Assembly: GCA_020053105.1 (NCBI GenBank)
Contig: JAGVNU010000034.1
Location: forward strand, 1 to 36,882
DNA from: Thermodesulfovibrionia bacterium
GTDB lineage: Bacteria > Nitrospirota > Thermodesulfovibrionia > UBA6902
Length of the DNA stretch: 36,882 nt
Direction of reading: 5' to 3'
In this document: positions 22,207 through 31,384 of the stretch, piece after piece
Layout: every line of letters starts with the position of its first letter
How positions within the stretch are numbered: position 1 is the first letter of the stretch
Notes under the pieces: generated by a model
The model's database searches: none
Told to the model about the DNA's origin: nothing
What the model saw: only the letters and a program-made list of their open reading frames with translations
Made by a program: the position numbers and the translations under genes

Positions 22207-23513
22207 AACTGAATTTAATGCGCATGCGACTTGCCCTGATGTCATTATTAATCATGAGTGTCTTCATGATTTCTGCCCAAGCCTCTGACGATCTCAAATT
22301 CAGGCTGAAGCCCGGGGCAAAGGGAGAATTATGTCTGAAGTGTCATGAGCCGTTCAAGGAGAAACTTAAGGCCGCGTTTGTGCATACCCCTGTAAAAAAT
22401 GGAGAATGCTCCGGATGCCATAACCCGCACACATCTGCCCAGGGGAAATTACTCGACACAGTGAGCACGAGGATTTGCGACAGCTGCCACAAAAACATGG
22501 TCCCCGACAATGCGCGAAGCATGCATAAGCTTGTTGTCGAGGGAAACTGCGTGCAGTGCCACGACCCGCATGCCTCGGGAAACAAGGCCGTACTCGTGAA
22601 AGGGGGCAATGAACTCTGTCTTGACTGCCACAAAGACACGGCGGAGAAAATCAAAGCAGTCAGGTTTAAGCATAAACCTGTTAACGAAAACTGTATGAAC
22701 TGCCACAATCCGCACGCTTCCGAAAAATTGGGCTTCCTGTTAAAAGAGGATGTCCCGGCCCTCTGTGTAAAATGCCACAAGACCGACAACCCCGCTTTTG
22801 GAAGGCAGCATATGAACTATCCGGTGGCGGTTTCCAGGTGCAATTCATGTCATGATTCACACGGCTCTAACAGGCCTGTAATAATATTTGAAGATGTGCA
22901 TGCCCCTGTTGCCGAGAAGAAGTGCAGCCAGTGCCATGAAGAGGCCGGATCGCAATCCCCTCTTGCCACTAAAAAGAAAGGTGTTGAGCTGTGCAGTGGA
23001 TGTCATAAGGACATGATCGATGTGACCTTCAGTAAAAACCGTGTGCACTCGCCGCTCCTTGATAAAGACGGCTGCCTGAACTGTCATAACGCGCATGCCG
23101 CAAGGCAGAAAAAACTTCTGACAGGGACCGTTCTATATGTCTGCGGCAAGTGTCATTCAGATACCGTGGAGCTTCAGCACGCATCAAAGATCAACCCGAA
23201 GAACCCGGGCCTGTGCAAACCGGTAAAGGACGGGGACTGCGTAAGCTGCCATTCCCCGCATTCGTCTGACTATATGCTTCTGGCGGAAAAACCGTCCATG
23301 AGTTTTGATATCTGCAATAAATGCCATGACTGGAAGACTCATTCAACACATCCGGTCGGAGAAAAGATCATTGACCCCAGGAACAAAAATCTTTCCGTTG
23401 ACTGCATAAGCTGCCACCGGGCCTGCGGGACCGGAAACAAACCGGCGATGTCGCAGTTTGAGACCGTTACCGAAACATGCATCCAGTGCCACAAGGAGCT
23501 TGAGAGGAGATGA
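22203..23513 (+). CDS. 16-heme periplasmic or extracellular c-type cytochrome
   Basis: I chose ATG 22203, which overlaps the previous stop by 4 bases and gives a good signal peptide (LLIMSVFMISAQAS). The longer frame from 22173 lies inside the preceding gene. There are 16 CxxCH motifs across 436 residues, in the same doubled-CXXCH arrangement as the 26-heme neighbour (CHNPHTS, CHDSHGS, LCLDCH), so the two likely share ancestry. CRACGTG near the end is not a heme motif. Translational coupling to the 26-heme gene suggests fixed stoichiometry. It lacks a lipobox and should be soluble, a candidate electron carrier between the inner membrane and the 26-heme or OmcS-like proteins (inference). Confidence 0.93.
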   Translation: MKLNLMRMRLALMSLLIMSVFMISAQASDDLKFRLKPGAKGELCLKCHEPFKEKLKAAFVHTPVKNGECSGCHNPHTSAQGKLLDTVSTRICDSCHKNMVPDNARSMHKLVVEGNCVQCHDPHASGNKAVLVKGGNELCLDCHKDTAEKIKAVRFKHKPVNENCMNCHNPHASEKLGFLLKEDVPALCVKCHKTDNPAFGRQHMNYPVAVSRCNSCHDSHGSNRPVIIFEDVHAPVAEKKCSQCHEEAGSQSPLATKKKGVELCSGCHKDMIDVTFSKNRVHSPLLDKDGCLNCHNAHAARQKKLLTGTVLYVCGKCHSDTVELQHASKINPKNPGLCKPVKDGDCVSCHSPHSSDYMLLAEKPSMSFDICNKCHDWKTHSTHPVGEKIIDPRNKNLSVDCISCHRACGTGNKPAMSQFETVTETCIQCHKELERR

Positions 23514-23514
23514 G

Positions 23515-24420
23515 ATGAGGGGCGCCTTAATAAATATTTTTTTAACAGCAGCCGTGTTGTTTTTCCCCGTGAGCGCCTTCAGCGCAGGAACGGTAAAGTA
23601 TATGCATGTGCTCACCATATACTCCGATGAAAAAGATATGGGCCTCAAAAACCCTGAAGGCGTGGCCTGCAATGAAGAACGGATCATTGTAGCTGACACT
23701 GCAAATCAAAGGTTTCTACAATTTAAACTTGAGGACAGGACGTTAACCGCAGGGGCCGAAATCATTGTTCCCCAGGTCACGTATCCCGTGCTTGTCAAAT
23801 TCAATGCAAAGGGTGAAATCTTTGCACTTGACGGCAAGCAGCGCCGGATTGCGCGTCTCAGCCCTGAAGGATCGTTCACCGGATATCTGGAACCATCGGG
23901 GATACCGTCTCCGGCATCGTATGCCATAAAGAGTTTTGAGATAGATAAAGATAACAACATTTATGTTTTAGATATATATTCAGGCCGCGTCATTGTACTC
24001 AACCCTGACGGCGCCTACCGGGCACATGTGAATTTCCCCGCAGGCTACGGTTTTATCTCCGATGTTACGGTCGATTTCAAGGGGAATATTTTATTGCTCG
24101 ACAGTGTAAAGTCCATGGTTTATACTGCAGCGAAGGGCGCGGATGTGTTTTCCCCCCTGACAGAGGGCATGAAGGAGCAGATGAGGTTTCCCACGAGCCT
24201 GACAACGGACGACAGAGGGCGCATTTACCTGGTGGACCGTAACGGCAGCCGCATTATGGTCATCGGGCAGGACGGCTCTTTCCTCGGACAGATGTCAGAG
24301 CTCGGGTGGAAAGAGGGCCTTCTAAACTACCCCTCGCAAATGTGCGTCAACAGCAAGGGGGAAGTCGTAGTCGCGGACACGAATAACAGCAGGGTCCAGA
24401 TTTTTAAATTGATAAAATAA
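23515..24420 (+). CDS. Exported NHL-repeat beta-propeller protein, last gene of the cytochrome-assembly run
   Basis: ATG 23515 follows GAGGAG by 5 bases and lies 1 base after the cytochrome stop, so the earlier in-frame ATG at 23458 is not needed. The signal peptide ends SAFSAG. About 275 mature residues form NHL-type blades: GVACNEERIIVADTANQRFLQF, EIFALDGKQRRIARL, NIYVLDIYSGRVIVL, RIYLVDRNGSRIMVI and EVVVADTNNSRVQIF. It is similar in kind to the propeller at 16310-17329 on the other arm of the divergent locus, so each cytochrome operon carries one. A partner-binding or assembly role is inferred. Confidence 0.88.
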   Translation: MRGALINIFLTAAVLFFPVSAFSAGTVKYMHVLTIYSDEKDMGLKNPEGVACNEERIIVADTANQRFLQFKLEDRTLTAGAEIIVPQVTYPVLVKFNAKGEIFALDGKQRRIARLSPEGSFTGYLEPSGIPSPASYAIKSFEIDKDNNIYVLDIYSGRVIVLNPDGAYRAHVNFPAGYGFISDVTVDFKGNILLLDSVKSMVYTAAKGADVFSPLTEGMKEQMRFPTSLTTDDRGRIYLVDRNGSRIMVIGQDGSFLGQMSELGWKEGLLNYPSQMCVNSKGEVVVADTNNSRVQIFKLIK

Positions 24421-24574
24421 AAAGTCCTCAGTTAAATTTAAACATTCAACGGCAAGTCTCTCCGCTTACTGACTTCGAGGACAGGTTTTAGAGGGAATCC
24501 ATCACCGGAATACCACCTCCCCAGTGCACGCATTATATCCTGATAAAATGCAAACGATAATTGAGATGATTTTG

Positions 24575-24606
24575 TATAATAGACGATATCGAGGAGGTTC
24601 CCAATA
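24575..24606 (+). promoter_or_regulatory. -10 element and ribosome site of the DUF433/DUF5615 pair
   Basis: A perfect TATAAT lies at 24575-24580, with no convincing -35 element. GAGGAGG follows 8 bases before ATG 24606. This supports an independent promoter for the toxin-antitoxin pair. The gap 24421-24574 holds no gene I can support. Confidence 0.5.
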
Positions 24607-24833
24607 TGATGAAATCAATTGAGAGAATAGTTAGCGATCAAAATATATGCAGCGGGAAAGCCTGTATAAAAGGCACAAGAATACCCGTCCATATCATACT
24701 TGATCTTCTTGCCGCCGGAGAAAGTTTTGAAGGAATTACAAGAGCATATCCAAATGTTAGCGTTGAAGATATCAAGGCTTGTTTGAACTACGCCTCAGTT
24801 CTGGCTGATGAAGAAGCGGGAATTACTGCATGA
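24606..24833 (+). CDS. DUF433 antitoxin-like protein
   Basis: A 75-residue protein with the DUF433 signature: ERIVSDQNICSGKACIKGTRIPV near the N-terminus, IILDLLAAGESFEGI, then YPNVSVEDIKACLNYA. The family has a compact helical, DNA-binding-like fold and usually serves as antitoxin to DUF5615 PIN-like toxins. The next gene is exactly such a partner and overlaps this one by 4 bases (ATGA). GAGGAGG lies 8 bases before the start, and a TATAAT box lies just upstream. It begins the accessory island that separates the electron-transfer genes from the glycosyltransferase. Confidence 0.93.
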   Translation: MMKSIERIVSDQNICSGKACIKGTRIPVHIILDLLAAGESFEGITRAYPNVSVEDIKACLNYASVLADEEAGITA

Positions 24834-25192
24834 AGATGTTTGCCGATGAAAATCTTTTTGAACCCATTATTGATTATCTGAAGGGGCTCGGTCATGAAGT
24901 AATCAGTATAAGAGACGCAGGACTTTCCGGAATATCCGATGACGAGGTCTATCAACGAGCTAGCAAAGAGAACCGGATAATCATAACTATGGACAAGGAT
25001 TTCTCAAGGACGTTTCGTTTCCCGCCTGAAAAATGCGGAGGGATTGTTGTCGTAAAGATTTATAAACGCAATGTCGATGAAACGCTTTCAATATTCAAGA
25101 AGTTTTATGAATCCATACAGGAAAAGGATATGCTGAAAAATCTGGTCACCATTAGCCCCGAGGGTGTGCGCATAAGAAGGTCATCTAGATAA
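24830..25192 (+). CDS. DUF5615 PIN-like toxin
   Basis: A 120-residue protein beginning KMFADENLFEPIIDYLKGLGHEV, with IISMRD-like and IIITMDKDFSR segments typical of DUF5615, a PIN-like nuclease family. The conserved acidic residues (Asp in FADEN, Asp in SDDEVYQ, Asp pair in MDKDF) fit a metal-dependent RNase site. It is translationally coupled to the DUF433 gene. Together they form a type II toxin-antitoxin candidate; the target RNA is unknown. Confidence 0.92.
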   Translation: MKMFADENLFEPIIDYLKGLGHEVISIRDAGLSGISDDEVYQRASKENRIIITMDKDFSRTFRFPPEKCGGIVVVKIYKRNVDETLSIFKKFYESIQEKDMLKNLVTISPEGVRIRRSSR

Positions 25193-25447
25193 TTATCCTC
25201 TTTTATATACACTAAATTAATTTATCATCCTCAGTTAAACCTGCACTAACGGAATACGAATATACTCAAATAGAGATTGCTGATAATGCGGGAATTCACT
25301 ATACTATGCTTATCAAATTTTGAAGGGGCTTGTGGAGATATAATATTCAATGACCTGATCCCATGTTTTGCATAATAAGTAAGCTGGGTTGAAACAAATA
25401 TCAAATGGATTTTATAAAAGAGTAACTCGTTAATGGAATAAATAAGC

Positions 25448-28400
25448 ATGAGTTTCAACGAAAACACAAGAGTAAAAATCCCTGCCATTTTGCATTTATG
25501 CCGCTTGGGTTATCAATATATTTCTTTATCAAAAGCGATTAGAGATGACAGCACCAATGTCTTCACAGATATCTTCACTGAAAGCATTTGTCGCATTAAC
25601 CCGGACATTGATGCAAGCGATGTAAAGAGAGTTTTCGAGGATGTATCGCTGGCTTTAGACAATGAAGATTTGGGCGAAGCATTTTTCAAGAAGCTTACTA
25701 CAACGTCGGGAATTAAACTTATTGATTTTAGTACTCCTGATAATTTTAAAAAAAACAACTCATTTCATGTTGTAACAGAGCTTGCCTGTAAAAATGTCGA
25801 TGATGAATTTCGGCCTGATATAACTCTTTTGATTAATGGAATGCCGTTAGCCTTTATAGAGGTTAAAAAGCCCAATAATCATGAAGGTATCCTTGCTGAA
25901 AGAGACCGCATCAACACCCGATTTAAAAACAGGAAGTTCCGAAAATTCATCAACATTTCCCAAGTCCTTGTCTTCTCAAATAATATGGAGTATGACACGG
26001 AATCCATAGAACCCATTCAAGGCGCGTTCTATTCTTCAACCTCTTATTCAGATGCTAACTTTAACTGTTTCAGGGAGGAAGAGAAGTTTGATTTGGCAGC
26101 ACTGCTTAAACCAGAGGATGATGAGCTGGAAAATTTTGTTTTAAAGGACAACAACCTTTCCTCCATCAAGCACTCCCCTGAATTTATCACCAACAAAGGA
26201 CCTGACAACCCTACCAATAGGATATTGACCTCGCTATTTAGCAAAGATCGTCTGGCTATGCTGTTGAAGTATAGCTTTGCTTATGTCCATAGTGAATCAG
26301 GACTTGAGAAGCATATCATGCGGTACCCTCAATATTTTGCTACCAAAGCGATTGAGCGAACGCTTGAACGCGGTATTAATAAAGGAATTATCTGGCACAC
26401 ACAAGGCAGCGGGAAAACTGCGCTGGCATTTTACAATGTCCAATATTTAACAGATTATTTTCAGCGTAAAGGCATTGTGCCCAAGTTCTATTTTATTGTT
26501 GACCGTATTGACCTGATGAATCAGGCAAGTCGTGAATTCAAGGGCCGTGGCTTAATCGTTCATACGGTGAATTCCAAAGAGGAACTGTTAAGCAATTTTA
26601 GATTAAGGCAGGCAATTCATAACTTATCCGGAAGACGAGAGATTACGGTTGTTAACATTCAAAAATTTAAAGACGATACCGATGTATTAAGAGCTAACGA
26701 TTATGACATCAAGACACAACGGATCTATTTCCTTGATGAAGTTCATAGAAGTTATGACCCGAACGGAAGTTTTTTGGCTAACCTCATCAGCTCGGACAGA
26801 ACTGCTGTTTTGATCGGCTTGACAGGGACTCCTCTTATTGGAAAAGACAGGCGTTCCCGCGACACGTTCGGAGGCTACATACACACGTATTATTATAATG
26901 CTTCTATTGCGGATGGTTATACATTGAAACTGATTCGTGAAGGCATTGAGACGAAATATAAAATCCAATTAGAACAAGCGCTGAAAGAAGTTGAGATATT
27001 AAAAGGTGACGCGGATAAACGTTACATTTATGCTCACGAAAAGTTTGCAGGACCCATGCTTGATTATATTGTTCAGGACTTCCTGAAAAGCAGAATACGA
27101 TTTGGGGACCATACGATTGGCGGTATGGTGGTATGTGACAGTTCAGAGCAGGCAAAGAAATTATATGAGATTTTTATGGACAAGTACAATGCAGTTCAAG
27201 AAGTATGTGAACCGGCGCAATACTATTCAAAAGTAGCTGAACCGCTTACTGCATATAATAATAGTTTGACTGCCGCCTTAATATTGCATGATATTGGTTC
27301 CAAAGAAGATCGCAAACAAAGAGTGGAAGATTTCATAACCGGGAAAATTGATTTCCTGTTTGTCTACAACATGCTGCTCACCGGTTTTGATGCTAAACGT
27401 CTGAAGAAACTATATATAGGGCGGATCATCAAAGACCATAATTTATTGCAGATGCTCACAAGGGTAAATCGTCCTTATAGAGAATTCAGATATGGTTACG
27501 TTGTAGATTTTGCGGATATACGTAATGAATTTGAGGCTACCAATAAAGCCTATCTGGACGAACTGCAATTAGAGCTTGGCGATGAAATGAAGACCTATTC
27601 CAACCTGTTTAAATCGAAGGAAGAGATTGAAGAAGAAATCAAGGACATCAAGGAAGCGCTCTTCCATTACGATTTAATCAATGCTGAATTATTTTCACAG
27701 CAAATCAGCCGGATTCAAGACCGTAAAAAGGTTTTAGAGATCAGGAAGGCTTTAGAGAACGCAAGAAATCTTTACAACATCATCCGGCTCTATGGTCATT
27801 TTGAATTACTGGAAAAAGTTGATTTCAAGAAATTAAATCAATTGCTCAATGAAACCGCAAGACATTTGGATCTGCTGAATCTGAAAGAAGCAGTCCAGAA
27901 CAATGTGGACACTACCAACCTGCTGAATGTGGCCCTGGAAAATGTGCTTTTCATGTTCCGCAAAGTATCGGAAGAGGAAATGGTCATCGCCGACCAGCTC
28001 AAAGACATGCTGCGTAAAACCCGTGAGGCATTAGGCGGCAACTTTGACCAGATTGACCCACAATTCGTTTCTCTATATGAGGAACTTAAGCGGTTATTTA
28101 ACAAGAAGAACCTGGATGAAATAACACAAGAGGAAATGAAGAATAACATCGGTTCGTTGCAGCAGATATTTGATAAGGTCACGGAAGTCAACCGTAAGAA
28201 CAACCTGCTGAAAGCCAAATATGAGAATGACGCCAAATATGCCCGCACGCATAAACGCATATTGGAAAGAGGCAATATCTCCAAAAAGGAAAGTGAGATA
28301 TGCGAAACGCTGATGGACATAAAGAAACAAACTGATGAGAAAGTGTTGCTCAATACGAAAGTGCTGGATAATGAAAGTTATTTTTCGCAAGACCTGATAA

Positions 28401-28522
28401 AAATGGTGATTGAGAGCTTTGAAAAAAATAAAATTATACTGGAGCCGGAATCGGCCAGATATATTAATGCCTGTCTGGCAAAGGAATATATGAGAGAGTA
28501 TCAGGGAACACAACGATGGTAA
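25448..28522 (+). CDS. hsdR: Type I restriction endonuclease subunit R
   Basis: The protein has 1024 residues, in the usual HsdR size range. The N-terminal nuclease domain has the PD-(D/E)xK pattern (FRPDITLLINGMPLAFIEVKK). The translocase has Walker A HTQGSGKTALA, a DEVH box (YFLDEVHRSYDP), LTGTPL, and motif VI (LTRVNRPYRE). The C-terminal third is a long charged helical region that binds the methylase. It cuts unmodified DNA after ATP-driven translocation, in complex with HsdM and HsdS. The stop overlaps the hsdM start, and the order is R-M-S. The 255 bases upstream are AT-rich with no gene or clear promoter, and no strong ribosome site precedes the ATG. It appears intact. Confidence 0.97.
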   Translation: MSFNENTRVKIPAILHLCRLGYQYISLSKAIRDDSTNVFTDIFTESICRINPDIDASDVKRVFEDVSLALDNEDLGEAFFKKLTTTSGIKLIDFSTPDNFKKNNSFHVVTELACKNVDDEFRPDITLLINGMPLAFIEVKKPNNHEGILAERDRINTRFKNRKFRKFINISQVLVFSNNMEYDTESIEPIQGAFYSSTSYSDANFNCFREEEKFDLAALLKPEDDELENFVLKDNNLSSIKHSPEFITNKGPDNPTNRILTSLFSKDRLAMLLKYSFAYVHSESGLEKHIMRYPQYFATKAIERTLERGINKGIIWHTQGSGKTALAFYNVQYLTDYFQRKGIVPKFYFIVDRIDLMNQASREFKGRGLIVHTVNSKEELLSNFRLRQAIHNLSGRREITVVNIQKFKDDTDVLRANDYDIKTQRIYFLDEVHRSYDPNGSFLANLISSDRTAVLIGLTGTPLIGKDRRSRDTFGGYIHTYYYNASIADGYTLKLIREGIETKYKIQLEQALKEVEILKGDADKRYIYAHEKFAGPMLDYIVQDFLKSRIRFGDHTIGGMVVCDSSEQAKKLYEIFMDKYNAVQEVCEPAQYYSKVAEPLTAYNNSLTAALILHDIGSKEDRKQRVEDFITGKIDFLFVYNMLLTGFDAKRLKKLYIGRIIKDHNLLQMLTRVNRPYREFRYGYVVDFADIRNEFEATNKAYLDELQLELGDEMKTYSNLFKSKEEIEEEIKDIKEALFHYDLINAELFSQQISRIQDRKKVLEIRKALENARNLYNIIRLYGHFELLEKVDFKKLNQLLNETARHLDLLNLKEAVQNNVDTTNLLNVALENVLFMFRKVSEEEMVIADQLKDMLRKTREALGGNFDQIDPQFVSLYEELKRLFNKKNLDEITQEEMKNNIGSLQQIFDKVTEVNRKNNLLKAKYENDAKYARTHKRILERGNISKKESEICETLMDIKKQTDEKVLLNTKVLDNESYFSQDLIKMVIESFEKNKIILEPESARYINACLAKEYMREYQGTQRW

Positions 28523-30138
28523 CGCAGGATTTTACGGCAAAAACAAAAGAACTGATCGACAGCCTGAAAGGCGTTTGCACCTCTTATGGTTTGGGAAACG
28601 ATGGGAATGAATTCAAGATCATCACACAGGTATTTCTGTATAAATTCATGAATGACAAGTTCAGCCATGAAGTAAAACGGCTTGATCCCAAATTGAAGAA
28701 CGCGGAGAATTGGGAGCAGGTAATCGCCGGATATTCAGATAAGCAATATGACATGCTCCTGCTGAAAATGAGCGCTGACAGCGCCAAGCTGAAAAGGGAA
28801 CACTACCTTTCAAATCTGCATAACAAACAAAATCAGGAAGAATTTGCCAAGTTCTTTGATGATACCTTGCGTGACATAGCCATTTTCAACAACGATATTT
28901 TCTCGGTTAAAACAGGCACAGGCGCAAAGATCACGTTGTTTGACGAACTGAGCAATTACATCACCGACAGCTCACAGCGGGACAATTTCTGCCGTGCCAT
29001 CATCAACCCGCTGGTGAATTTCAGCTTTGAGAAAATCTTTAATCAGAAGTTCGACTTTTTCTCCACCATTTTTGAATACCTCATTAAGGATTACAACAAA
29101 GACGGCGGCGGTAAATATGCCGAATACTTTACGCCTCATGCCGTGGCAAAGATCATGGCTTCCATTCTGGTAGATAAGCCGGTGAGTAATGTAACTTGCT
29201 GCGACCCTTCAGGAGGATCAGGGACATTACTTATGAATCTGGCACATGCCATTGGTGAGGACCGCTGTACCATTTATTCGCAGGACATATCGCAAAAGTC
29301 GTCGGGTATGCTGCGGCTGAACCTGATATTGAATAACCTGGTGCATTCCATCCAGAATATTATTCAGGGCAATACACTGCTCGCGCCATACCATAAAGTT
29401 GGCGACAAGCTGATGACCTTTGATTACATTGTTTCCAATCCGCCGTTCAAGCTGGATTTCAGCGATTACCGTGACGATCTGGACTCCAAGCAAAATCACG
29501 ACCGCTTTTTTGCTGGCATTCCCAAAATTACTCCCAAGAGTAAAGACAAGATGGCGATTTACCTGCTCTTTATCCAGCACATCATGTTTTCGCTGTCTGC
29601 TAAAGGTAAAGCAGCCGTCGTAGTGCCAACAGGATTTCTTACGGCACAAAGCGGAATTGAAAGGAAGGTCCGCGAAAAACTGGTGGAAGGGAAAATGCTG
29701 CGCGGCGTGGTTTCCATGCCGAGCAATATCTTCGCCACCACAGGCACGAATGTTTCCATTTTATTTTTGGACAAAGCTAACACCAAAGGCGACATTGTGC
29801 TGATGGACGCATCCAAGCTCGGCACGACTGTAAAGGAAGGCAAGAACCAGAAGACCCTGCTTTCTTCAGAGGAAGAAGATTTAATCATCAATACCTTTAA
29901 TAAGCACAAAGCCCTAGATGATTTTTCTGTGGTTGTGAGTTACGAGCAGATCAAAGAGAAAAACTACTCCTTTAGCGCGGGGCAGTATTTTGATGTGAAG
30001 ATCGAATACACCGACATCACGCCGAAACAATTCACTGCCAAAATGGACGGATTCAAGAAGAATCTGGATTCGCTGTTTGCAGAGTCGAAGGATTTGGAGA
30101 AGGACATCAAGGAGCAACTCAAGGGGCTTGAGTTATGA
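28516..30138 (+). CDS. hsdM: Type I DNA methyltransferase subunit M
   Basis: The protein has 540 residues. A helical N-terminal domain (to about 180) is followed by the N6-adenine methylase core: YFTPHAVAKIMASI, AdoMet motif I (DPSGGSGTLLMN) and catalytic motif IV NPPF (IVSNPPFKLDF). The C-terminal region includes the usual GVVSMPSNIF segment and a coiled-coil-like tail. It starts inside the end of hsdR (7-base overlap) and its stop overlaps the hsdS start, so the three are co-translated. It should protect host sites and, with R and S, form the restriction complex. All key residues are present. Confidence 0.97.
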   Translation: MVTQDFTAKTKELIDSLKGVCTSYGLGNDGNEFKIITQVFLYKFMNDKFSHEVKRLDPKLKNAENWEQVIAGYSDKQYDMLLLKMSADSAKLKREHYLSNLHNKQNQEEFAKFFDDTLRDIAIFNNDIFSVKTGTGAKITLFDELSNYITDSSQRDNFCRAIINPLVNFSFEKIFNQKFDFFSTIFEYLIKDYNKDGGGKYAEYFTPHAVAKIMASILVDKPVSNVTCCDPSGGSGTLLMNLAHAIGEDRCTIYSQDISQKSSGMLRLNLILNNLVHSIQNIIQGNTLLAPYHKVGDKLMTFDYIVSNPPFKLDFSDYRDDLDSKQNHDRFFAGIPKITPKSKDKMAIYLLFIQHIMFSLSAKGKAAVVVPTGFLTAQSGIERKVREKLVEGKMLRGVVSMPSNIFATTGTNVSILFLDKANTKGDIVLMDASKLGTTVKEGKNQKTLLSSEEEDLIINTFNKHKALDDFSVVVSYEQIKEKNYSFSAGQYFDVKIEYTDITPKQFTAKMDGFKKNLDSLFAESKDLEKDIKEQLKGLEL

Positions 30139-31301
30139 ACGAAAGCAAACAACTGAAAGATATTAGTATAGTTATTGGAAGTGGAATAACGCCAAAAAGA
30201 GATAACAAAAGTTATTGGGAAGGTGGCACAATTCCCTGGCTGAAAACCGAGCAATTAGGCGAAAAGAATATTTACGACACAAACGAAAAAATTACACAAC
30301 ATGCTTTGCATGAAACTTCAATAAAAATATTCCCTGTAAACACGCTTTCAATGGCAATGTACGGCGAAGGCAGAACAAGGGGAAATGTTTCGATATTGAA
30401 AAAAGAAATGACAACCAATCAGGCGTGTTGCAATATTGTTTTAGATAAAGAAAAAGCGGATTATGAGTATGTTTATTATTATTTGAAAACTCAATACAAC
30501 CAATTGAGAAGTTTATCTTCTGGCATCAGAAAAAACTTAAACTCTAATGACATCAAAGAATTTGAAATAAGACTGCCATCAAAAGTATCCACCCAGCAAA
30601 AAATCGCATCTGTCCTCTCTGCAGTGGACGCAAAAATAGAACTCAACCAGCGCATCAACGCCGAGTTGGAGTCCATGGCAAAAACACTCTACGACTACTG
30701 GCTTGTGCAAAAATCCAGAACTGCCAAGTGGAAAACTGGCAAATTAGGAGAGTTCATCCAAATCAACGAGCGGAGCATTACAAAAAATTACCCTTACGAT
30801 GAAATTGAATATATTGACATTGCATCTGTTTCTGTTGGACATTTAGAAGGCACTACAAAATATGCGCTAAAAGATTCACCGAGCCGAGCAAGAAGGCTTG
30901 TCCAGCACGGCGATACCATTTGGTCAACTGTTCGCCCAAATAGAAAGTCTTATTTATTCATTTGCAAACCAAAAGAAAATCTTGTCGTTTCTACAGGCTT
31001 TGCGGTATTGACTCCCAAAAAAATATCACCATCATTCTTGTTTTTTCTTACAACAACCGAGCAGATTGTTAATTATTTGGTTTCAAATGCAGAAGGTAGT
31101 GCTTATCCTGCTGTATCTGCAGATAGATTCGCGGAGATTGAATTTTCGATACCTCCTGAAAATGAATTGACGAAATTTGAAAAAATTGTCAGTCCCATGT
31201 TAGCCAAAATTGCACAGAACGAGATAGAATCCCAAACCCTCTCCGAACTCCGCGACTGGCTCCTTCCGATGCTGATGAATGGCCAGGTGAAGGTAAATTA
31301 A
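30135..31301 (+). CDS. hsdS: Type I specificity subunit S
   Basis: The 388 residues hold two target-recognition halves: the first starts LKDISIVIGSGITPKRDNKSYW, the second TGKLGEFIQINERS. A central conserved helix (QQKIASVLSAVDAKIELNQRINAELESMAKTLYDYW) separates them and a similar C-terminal one follows (FEKIVSPMLAKIAQNEIESQTLSELRDWLLPMLMNGQVKV). This is the normal HsdS layout for a two-part recognition site. The first recognition half is visibly more AT-rich than hsdM, as expected of exchangeable domains. It overlaps hsdM by 4 bases. The recognised DNA sequence cannot be predicted from this. Confidence 0.96.
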   Translation: MNESKQLKDISIVIGSGITPKRDNKSYWEGGTIPWLKTEQLGEKNIYDTNEKITQHALHETSIKIFPVNTLSMAMYGEGRTRGNVSILKKEMTTNQACCNIVLDKEKADYEYVYYYLKTQYNQLRSLSSGIRKNLNSNDIKEFEIRLPSKVSTQQKIASVLSAVDAKIELNQRINAELESMAKTLYDYWLVQKSRTAKWKTGKLGEFIQINERSITKNYPYDEIEYIDIASVSVGHLEGTTKYALKDSPSRARRLVQHGDTIWSTVRPNRKSYLFICKPKENLVVSTGFAVLTPKKISPSFLFFLTTTEQIVNYLVSNAEGSAYPAVSADRFAEIEFSIPPENELTKFEKIVSPMLAKIAQNEIESQTLSELRDWLLPMLMNGQVKVN

Positions 31302-31384
31302 TGCGAGACATCACTTAGGGAATGAATTATAATATCTCCTGAACGGAAGACCATAGATATGAAGAAAACACTCGATGAGATAAA

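Noticed and set aside
24430..24560. Possible cobalamin-type riboswitch (minus strand has pieces such as GTAAGCGG)
   Set aside because: The box elements are not in the right order, and no minus-strand gene lies downstream to be controlled.
25246..25488. 80-codon minus-strand frame before hsdR
   Set aside because: It overlaps the hsdR start, is AT-rich and has no ribosome site or homology that I can see.
31302..31384. Ten-codon frame (MKKTLDEINQ) after hsdS
   Set aside because: It is too short to support as a gene and may be a remnant; no ribosome site is evident.
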